From Siphonodentalium dalli (lineage: Eukaryota; Mollusca; Scaphopoda; Gadilida; Siphonodentaliidae): a stretch of DNA of 64,000 nt. Location of the stretch: positions 175,556,556-175,620,555 of the forward strand of contig CP136067.1 of assembly GCA_032622095.1 (NCBI GenBank), written 5' to 3'. Of this stretch, positions 58,501-64,000 are shown in pieces. Each line of letters opens with the position of its first letter. Within the stretch, counting starts at the first letter, position 1. The position numbers and the translations under genes are program-made. The notes under the pieces are model-generated. The model was not told where the DNA came from, ran no database searches, and was given only the letters and a program-made list of their open reading frames with translations.

Positions 58501-60684
58501 TTATCCTTTGATTTGGATTGATACGGCTTCGGGAGCGACAGTATTATCACTCTCAGTACTGTTCCGGCTTTTAGTGGCTCTTCTAATGGCGGCATAGGCA
58601 TTCTGATCTTCTGAAGGGTTCATCAGCTGAAGTGTTGGTGCGTTGAATAGGTTTTTATCAAACAACTCGGTTATCTCTTTTTCTGGATGAAGAATCCGTG
58701 TTCTTCTTGAAGTTGTCTCTGGGAGCGACGTTTGTCGTTTCTTTAGTGGTGGAGGTGTGCCTAGTTCCATATTTTCATATTCGGCTTCACTGGAGTCTTC
58801 GACATTTGCCTTTATTTTATCACTCAGTACCTTTTCCTGTCTATGTCTTTGAATTCGCCTATTGCGGCGTTTACATAACCCATGCCATATCTCATGTTTA
58901 AATTTGATAATACAGCATAGCGATATAACCAGTGGAACAAGTAATAGGAAGTATAAGAATTTTGAAAATGAATTTGAAGCTGGAGTAAGGACTACTAGAC
59001 TATCTAACGAATTTACAAGTTGCTTAAGAGGTATCTTATCAACTAACTTCAGTGGTTCTGGAAGAGTTACATTTAAATAGTTTGGTAATTTCTCCAAGAG
59101 TGGTTTCCATAAGAGGAATCTAGAAGTATTAAATGTTGGTAAAATTTTACTATTAAAAGCATTCACTAAGTTAGTGTTGTTTCCTTCATAATAACTTTCA
59201 AATCTAAAGCTATGTGTGGATGCTGAACAAGTAGGTTTTAGTTCTAAAAGTCCGATGGGAGGGTTTATTTTTATTTGGTAAGGGTCTCTTATGTTTGTAC
59301 AATCCATTGAGAAAGTTAATTGTTCTTTTGTACTTAATACGTAAAGACCTTTATTTATTTGAGTTATGTATGGAAAAACAATATTTGGTTTAACATCTAC
59401 TATACATCTTTTCTCTATTGATTTACTGTCATTTATAAATAACGCTACATGGCAAGGTTTCATTTCTTCCACATCTCTAATAACTCCATTGAATTTACAA
59501 TACTTCAATTTGTCCTTAGCACATCGTGACGTTTCTGGTAAATTTACATATTGAGTTCTACTATGGTTTATAATTAAAGTTGACGTGCCTAAACGATATT
59601 CTGCTATCATTTGATTTAAATCTGTTTTCAACATCTTCTCGCTTACCGCATAAGGTAAAGAGTGTATTTTAAATACCTCATAATTGTTTTTAACATTTAG
59701 AAGTGGTATTTTAACTATTATAACTATTTGACTGTTTGATAAGACAGCATTACAAGTTAAATGTTGATAATATTGCCAAGTTTCTGATGTTGGGTTAAAA
59801 GGTAATTTCAGGTGATCTGGCAGTTTCTTTTTAATATCTCTAATCATTTGTCTCAACGTATTTATCCTAATTACACTTGGAGATATTTGTTTAGAGGTTA
59901 GCATACTTAATTGCAGGTGCAGGTGTTCTATGTAAAACCTTGCAGATGTTACCATTTGGTTTACCTCGTCTACAATTAATTCTAAGTTATGATGTACGCT
60001 AGTATAATATTCTATTTTTAGAATTCTTCGATGTTGTTGGTTTAGTGCAAGTGCAGTTTTATTCTTTATGACTTTGACAATTTGTGCCAATTGATTTATT
60101 CTTTGTCTGTTGTCTTTAAGCAAATTCCTAGTAGCATCCATTATACTGAAACTTTCTTGTAAGGCATGTTGAATTTTATTTTGGTTTTGTCCTAGTTTAT
60201 TTATATTGGAATTTATGTTTTCCAAATCTGAAGTGCTAACAGTACCGAAGAGCCATGAAAGACCTTCTCCTATAAATGGAAGACGTGCTCTACGTTTTCT
60301 GGTAGTTTTTCCATGTAAACTTTTATACTCGGTAAATTGAACTATTATTTCCAAATACTGTGCTTTTAATGCCTTTAATTCCGATTGTAATCCTTGAAAG
60401 GTTATTTGGAATTCTACTTGAACTGTTCCATTTGAAAACATTCTACGTGGGTATTTAGTTATTGCATTTTCAATATGGACTTGAGTTTGTTTTATTTGTT
60501 CTGATATGAAATTTAGATAGTTTTGATAGACCTTAAGGTCTATTACAAATCCCATAGTCCATTCTGAATTTGTTAAGGTTATATCTTTAATTTTCTGAAA
60601 CATCACATTATGTGATGTTATAAGTGTGCACGTTATAAGACCAAGAAAAGGTAGTAAGCATATGAATATTCTTGATCTTGACAT
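58501..60684 (-). CDS. env: Envelope fusion glycoprotein, baculovirus-F/errantivirus Env type
   Basis: An uninterrupted 727-codon frame. Residues about 7-24 form a signal peptide. A furin-like site (R-K-R-R-A-R, 129-134) is followed directly by a hydrophobic, glycine-containing stretch (L-P-F-I-G-E-G-L-S-W-L-F-G, 135-147), the fusion-peptide position in F-type proteins. A heptad-like coiled coil follows (about 152-215). Cysteines cluster at 311, 388, 396, 411, 427, 462 and 486, and many N-x-S/T sequons are present. A transmembrane helix spans about 576-595, leaving a long basic-then-acidic cytoplasmic tail of about 130 residues. In the family, the protein sits in the virion membrane and drives low-pH fusion. 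The start is supported by the signal peptide and by a splice acceptor 7 nt upstream. The frame is intact although pol is not. Confidence 0.85.
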   Translation of the reverse strand: MSRSRIFICLLPFLGLITCTLITSHNVMFQKIKDITLTNSEWTMGFVIDLKVYQNYLNFISEQIKQTQVHIENAITKYPRRMFSNGTVQVEFQITFQGLQSELKALKAQYLEIIVQFTEYKSLHGKTTRKRRARLPFIGEGLSWLFGTVSTSDLENINSNINKLGQNQNKIQHALQESFSIMDATRNLLKDNRQRINQLAQIVKVIKNKTALALNQQHRRILKIEYYTSVHHNLELIVDEVNQMVTSARFYIEHLHLQLSMLTSKQISPSVIRINTLRQMIRDIKKKLPDHLKLPFNPTSETWQYYQHLTCNAVLSNSQIVIIVKIPLLNVKNNYEVFKIHSLPYAVSEKMLKTDLNQMIAEYRLGTSTLIINHSRTQYVNLPETSRCAKDKLKYCKFNGVIRDVEEMKPCHVALFINDSKSIEKRCIVDVKPNIVFPYITQINKGLYVLSTKEQLTFSMDCTNIRDPYQIKINPPIGLLELKPTCSASTHSFRFESYYEGNNTNLVNAFNSKILPTFNTSRFLLWKPLLEKLPNYLNVTLPEPLKLVDKIPLKQLVNSLDSLVVLTPASNSFSKFLYFLLLVPLVISLCCIIKFKHEIWHGLCKRRNRRIQRHRQEKVLSDKIKANVEDSSEAEYENMELGTPPPLKKRQTSLPETTSRRTRILHPEKEITELFDKNLFNAPTLQLMNPSEDQNAYAAIRRATKSRNSTESDNTVAPEAVSIQIKG

Positions 60685-60691
60685 CTTTTAT

Positions 60692-60715
60692 CTGTGAACA
60701 GAGTAAAAGATATTT
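60692..60715 (-). promoter_or_regulatory. Splice acceptor just upstream of env
   Basis: The minus strand reads TCTTTTACTCTGTTCACAG, then seven bases and the env ATG. The pyrimidine tract plus CAG is a strong 3' splice site. Errantivirus env genes are expressed from a spliced subgenomic RNA. The donor, normally near gag or the leader, would lie beyond the window. Confidence 0.6.
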
Positions 60716-61424
60716 ATGTATTAGTTTTATGTAAGTATACTGGTGTGCATGTATAGTGTCAAGTGTAACTGTTTGCTAGCAATCCATCTGGGAGATTGAT
60801 CAGATCTCCAACTATTCAGTTGCCAAACCGTTATATCTTTTAATCAGTTACTATGCTATTCCTAAGTGTGGCCACACACGGAAATGCATTTTATGATAGT
60901 AAATGTTGGGTTTTAGGTCAGATTGTTTATACTTTAGTATATTTTCTCTTTGACTATAGTTTATGCCAGCCGTTATATACAGGGTTCTTACTAAGGGAGA
61001 TATTTAAATTGACCGAGGTCATACTCCATAAATGTATTTAATGTTAACTTTCCCCATTACATTTAACCCCACCAGTTTAATTGGTGACAAGGTTTTGAAA
61101 AGTCAATTACAAAACCACTGTTATGTTAAAATTTGGTTACTACAATAAGGAAAGGAAAAATGAAAAATTTTATGCGTTTTTGCAAAAAGTATGGAGCCCC
61201 CATAAGGTATACCTCCCGATGTAAAACTTCTTTACATAGAAAAGAAGGGAAATAAAAAGGAGTGGCGACATATAGAAAAACGCCAACCTACTTACTAATG
61301 GAGTACTGTCAAAATCAGTAATCGTTGGTATATATCGACTTTAAATCTACGTTTCCTATCCATTAGTAAGGAAAAATGGGAAAGAACAGTACATAAAAAG
61401 TGTTCAGACCTCCATGGGTGTGGG
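60716..61424. other. Pol-env spacer with a distal inverted repeat
   Basis: No domain-bearing frame. A perfect 12-bp inverted repeat (CTTACTAATGGA at 61291-61302, its complement at 61359-61370) encloses 56 nt just downstream of the integrase stop on the minus strand. Confidence 0.6.
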
Positions 61425-63446
61425 CTAGTGACTCGTTACTAGAGTAACGTCGTCCACCACGTCTGATGTAGCAGTGAGGTAACCCTCAAATTCATCGAGT
61501 GACTGAGCATGATCGGACCCTACCGACTCATTATCATCATAACTCGTACCTGCTATATCGTCCATATCGGAATTAGATTGAGGCTTAACATATTTAGCAG
61601 CCCGCAACTTTTTAGCTAGATCCATTAAAGGAATATTTTCATCATCTGCGGAATTATTATGTTTATATCTCTGAGCGAGACGAGCTAAAGGCATGTCGTC
61701 TTCGGAATCAGAGGAGTCCGAAGAACTAGGAGGCACAACATAGCGTTGAGCTCGTACTGCGTGACCTTTATCCTCTTGAGTAGGCACTTGCCAATCAAGT
61801 GGAGCCCTACGTATGTGTTCTGCATGACATTTAGTTTCACGACCAGTGAGTTGATTACGAATACGATAACTCACTGGTGAAGTTTTAGCAGTGACCCGAT
61901 AATACGGTAACCATTTTGTAGCTAGTTTATTTCTGGTTCGATTATCCTTATAATAAACCGGATCACCAACTTCATAACTAACATCTTTAGCATTTTTATC
62001 AGCATATTGTTTTTGACGCTTCTTAGCTGACTTAAAATGTCGATGGACTAATCGAAAGGATCGATGCATTTCCTGGAGAGCAACTTTATGAAAGTCGTCG
62101 CCCACATACTTCTTATGTGGTTTTAACAAATTATCCAATGGTAATACAGGGTCTCGGTTATACAATAGATAAAATGGCGAATATTTAGTGGATTCGTTCA
62201 CATTAAATCGAATTGCGGCGAGAGTTTGATTAAGATGGAGATCCCATACTTCTAATTGATTTTCTATTAGTTTAGAAAGAACATCGTGTAATGTTTTATG
62301 AAACCGTTCTACACGAGCGTTAGCTTGTGGGTGATAGAACGAAGTTCTGACATGAGAAATATTTAATTCCTTCAAGACATCTTGCATGACTTGATTACAA
62401 TTTTCGGATCCATTGTCGGATAGGAGCTCTAAAGGTGCCGAATAGCGTGGAAAGATTTGATCAATTAATAACTGTGCTATTGTTTGAGCGGTCTTATCTG
62501 GAATTGCGAAACTTTCAGGCCAACCACTATACAAATCAATGAAGGTGGCGATGTACTTGTTACCTGAGAGCGTAGTTGTATAGGGTCCAGAAAGATCTAA
62601 TCCTATTTTAGCGAATGGGTACGGAGATATATCCGTGTCTTGCAAAGGAGGTTTGATTTTCTTAAGATTTCTACTTTTACAAATAATGCAAGTATCACAG
62701 TGGTGATAAATATCTTTATATAAATTTTTCCAGTAATATTTTAATTTAATGGAGGAGAACATTTTATCTGTCCCGACATGACCATTGTTATTATGATATT
62801 GTTGTAATATTGATGCTTGAAGATGCTGAGGAATGCACACTCGAAGTTTAGGATCATCCTTGGCATCACTAATATAATGCAAAATGCCTTGGATTATGAT
62901 ATATTTATCCCAAATAGATGGTGGTGGTTTAGAACGATTATATTGCTTCTTTAGCTCGACTATGTCATCATCTTTGTCCTGTTCAACAATCATGTTATAC
63001 CCAGGTATCTGTAGATTAGCCATTGTAGGTAATTCATTATCAGATATTTCACAAGCGACATAGTCTTTAGGGTTAAATTTGTTAGAATTTAACGTTGCTA
63101 TTTTATAAGCTTTATCACTGATGTCGGGTTCTTCCTGTTCAGTATCAGTGGTGTCCTTGACATCATTAAGTGGTATGCGAGAGAGCATATCAGCACACAA
63201 GTTTAATGGTCCAGGTATATATTCTATTTTACAATTATAACCAGTTATATCCAATGCCCATTTTTGTAACTTTTTGTTTGAACTAAGGGGGCCTTTTAAT
63301 AGGTATTCTAATGGTTTATGGTCGGTTTTTATAATGAAATGTGCATTACTTAAATAATGATCAAACTTCTTAAGGGCATAATGAATTGCAAAACATTCTT
63401 TTTCAATGGTCGCCCATCTTTGTTGAGTATGACAGGAAGAGGCCAA
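61425..63446 (-). CDS. pol: Gypsy-group pol, RNase H C-terminal half plus integrase
   Basis: A 673-codon frame whose true start is lost in the deletion at about 63435. The first 90 residues are the C-terminal part of RNase H, with catalytic-type E15, D42 (T-D-H-K-P-L) and D86 (A-D-M-L-S-R). The first aspartate block is missing. The integrase has an HHCC zinc-binding module (H218, H223, C253, C256). Its core has a D284, D344, E380 triad with 35 residues between the last two (DD35E). A GPY/F-like module (K-W-L-P-Y-Y-R-V) lies near residue 520-560, and the C-terminus has acidic Ser/Asp stretches with two P-L-x-x-L-A repeats. Integrase inserts the DNA copy into chromatin. This part looks intact. 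Confidence 0.85.
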   Translation of the reverse strand: MASSCHTQQRWATIEKECFAIHYALKKFDHYLSNAHFIIKTDHKPLEYLLKGPLSSNKKLQKWALDITGYNCKIEYIPGPLNLCADMLSRIPLNDVKDTTDTEQEEPDISDKAYKIATLNSNKFNPKDYVACEISDNELPTMANLQIPGYNMIVEQDKDDDIVELKKQYNRSKPPPSIWDKYIIIQGILHYISDAKDDPKLRVCIPQHLQASILQQYHNNNGHVGTDKMFSSIKLKYYWKNLYKDIYHHCDTCIICKSRNLKKIKPPLQDTDISPYPFAKIGLDLSGPYTTTLSGNKYIATFIDLYSGWPESFAIPDKTAQTIAQLLIDQIFPRYSAPLELLSDNGSENCNQVMQDVLKELNISHVRTSFYHPQANARVERFHKTLHDVLSKLIENQLEVWDLHLNQTLAAIRFNVNESTKYSPFYLLYNRDPVLPLDNLLKPHKKYVGDDFHKVALQEMHRSFRLVHRHFKSAKKRQKQYADKNAKDVSYEVGDPVYYKDNRTRNKLATKWLPYYRVTAKTSPVSYRIRNQLTGRETKCHAEHIRRAPLDWQVPTQEDKGHAVRAQRYVVPPSSSDSSDSEDDMPLARLAQRYKHNNSADDENIPLMDLAKKLRAAKYVKPQSNSDMDDIAGTSYDDNESVGSDHAQSLDEFEGYLTATSDVVDDVTLVTSH

Positions 63447-64000
63447 CTAATTGTTTTTGTGATTGCATTAAGTCTCCGAAAATCAACACAAAATCGTTGT
63501 GAACCATCTTTCTTGCCTACTAACAAGCAAGGGAAAGCCCAAGGTGACCTTGACCTTTTGATGACCCCGGAATCAAGCATGTCATCTACTGCTTTATCCA
63601 TAATCTGTCGTTTTAGAAGAGGTACTCTATATGGTTTCATTTTAATTGGGGTGTCCTCTTGTGTATTTATTGACATTTTAACTGTATCGGTAAACTGTAG
63701 TTGAGCATCATTGGCTGCGAACAATTCTTCATTTTTAATTAACAATTGTTTGATTAGTTCCATCTTTTCATCTGGTGCATCTATTTCATTTAATTTAACT
63801 CTATCTTCCATTTTATCAACACTATTTTGTTCAGTACAGTTTTGATAGTTGGTTAATTCCGATGAGGTATGAATTTCATTGATTTCATTTTCATTAACTG
63901 ATTCCACTTGTCCAACTACACATCCTCTCTTAAGTTTATAGAATTTATCTGTTTCATTAACTATTAATACTGGTAAGGTTTTCTCGGAATTTTGACCTAT
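63430..64000 (-). pseudogene. pol: Gypsy-group pol, linker and RT fingers, truncated
   Basis: Open from the window edge. It covers the protease-RT linker (L-P-V-L-I-V-N near 63960) and the RT start (K-P-Y-R-V-P, M-L-D-S-G-V-I-K-R-S-R-S-P-W-A-F-P). It ends at the fingers motif V-G-K-K-D-G-S-Q-R-F-C-V-D-F-R-R-L-N, with S-W-P-L-P as the last recognisable residues. At about 63432-63440 the sequence jumps to mid RNase H in another frame. The RT palm with Y-x-D-D, the thumb and the first RNase H block are all absent. By comparison with usual Gypsy pol lengths, about 1 kb is missing. Enzyme activity is therefore lost. Confidence 0.85.

Larger units (their letters stand above)
56956..64000 (-). mobile_element. 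Env-bearing Gypsy-group (Metaviridae) provirus, 5' end beyond window
   Basis: Order on the minus strand: pol (RT fingers, deletion, RNase H, integrase), a 740-bp gap, env, a tandem-repeat 3' region, candidate LTR. The pol-then-env order, a DD35E integrase with GPY/F-type C-terminus and an F-like fusion protein match errantivirus-type elements. Gag, protease and the 5' LTR would lie beyond 64000. Whether 57312-58080 belongs to the element is uncertain. Confidence 0.7.

Overview
This window is AT-rich, gene-poor eukaryotic DNA, almost certainly from an invertebrate animal. The evidence is the density and mix of transposons: non-LTR retrotransposons, a tRNA-derived SINE, Helitrons, hairpin MITEs bounded by TTAA or TA, and a Metaviridae (Gypsy-group) provirus with an envelope gene. 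Helitron-type elements with internal GTCTG microsatellites and short central tandem repeats are common in marine molluscs, so a lophotrochozoan is my best guess. That is a weak inference. No complete host gene can be read with confidence. Nearly every open frame longer than 60 codons is repeat-derived or unsupported.

Layout. 1-8 kb: interspersed repeats, TA-bounded elements, a three-unit array of palindromic mariner-like MITEs (3.0-3.5 kb), a 234-bp element with a clean 6-bp target duplication (5.0 kb), a SINE with a 13-bp duplication (6.4-6.7 kb) and a 160-bp minisatellite (6.8-7.7 kb). 8-11 kb: a TTAA-bounded MITE, a THAP-like zinc-finger fragment and an E-box cluster. 12-13.7 kb: a 5'-truncated LINE. 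15-21 kb: piggyBac-like MITEs carrying paired hairpins, a second, very degraded LINE, and a 49-unit, 23-bp minisatellite. 25.6-27.5 kb: head-to-tail Helitrons. 28-51 kb: mostly non-coding, seeded with copies of at least six MITE families, one of them a self-nested insertion with a 7-bp duplication at 40.5 kb. 51.7-56.5 kb: two minus-strand LINE remnants.

56.9-64 kb: a minus-strand env-bearing Gypsy-group element running off the right edge. Its integrase is intact. Its pol has lost most of reverse transcriptase plus the start of RNase H and is frame-disrupted at the junction. Its 727-codon envelope gene, of the baculovirus-F/errantivirus type, is fully open and preceded by a good splice acceptor. 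A candidate 3' LTR lies at 56956-57311.

How the parts relate. Two MITE families (B and C) start TTAA|AGGCAC, two others (D and E) start TTAA|CCCTTT, and two element types are TA-bounded. Families B and C share an internal module centred on AATAAAGAGCGTT, which also recurs alone and beside the THAP fragment. This suggests a common, perhaps Kolobok-like, autonomous ancestor. The most interesting items are the provirus with an intact env beside a dead pol, the paired-hairpin MITEs, the tandem Helitrons, and the shared module with its possible THAP transposase relic.
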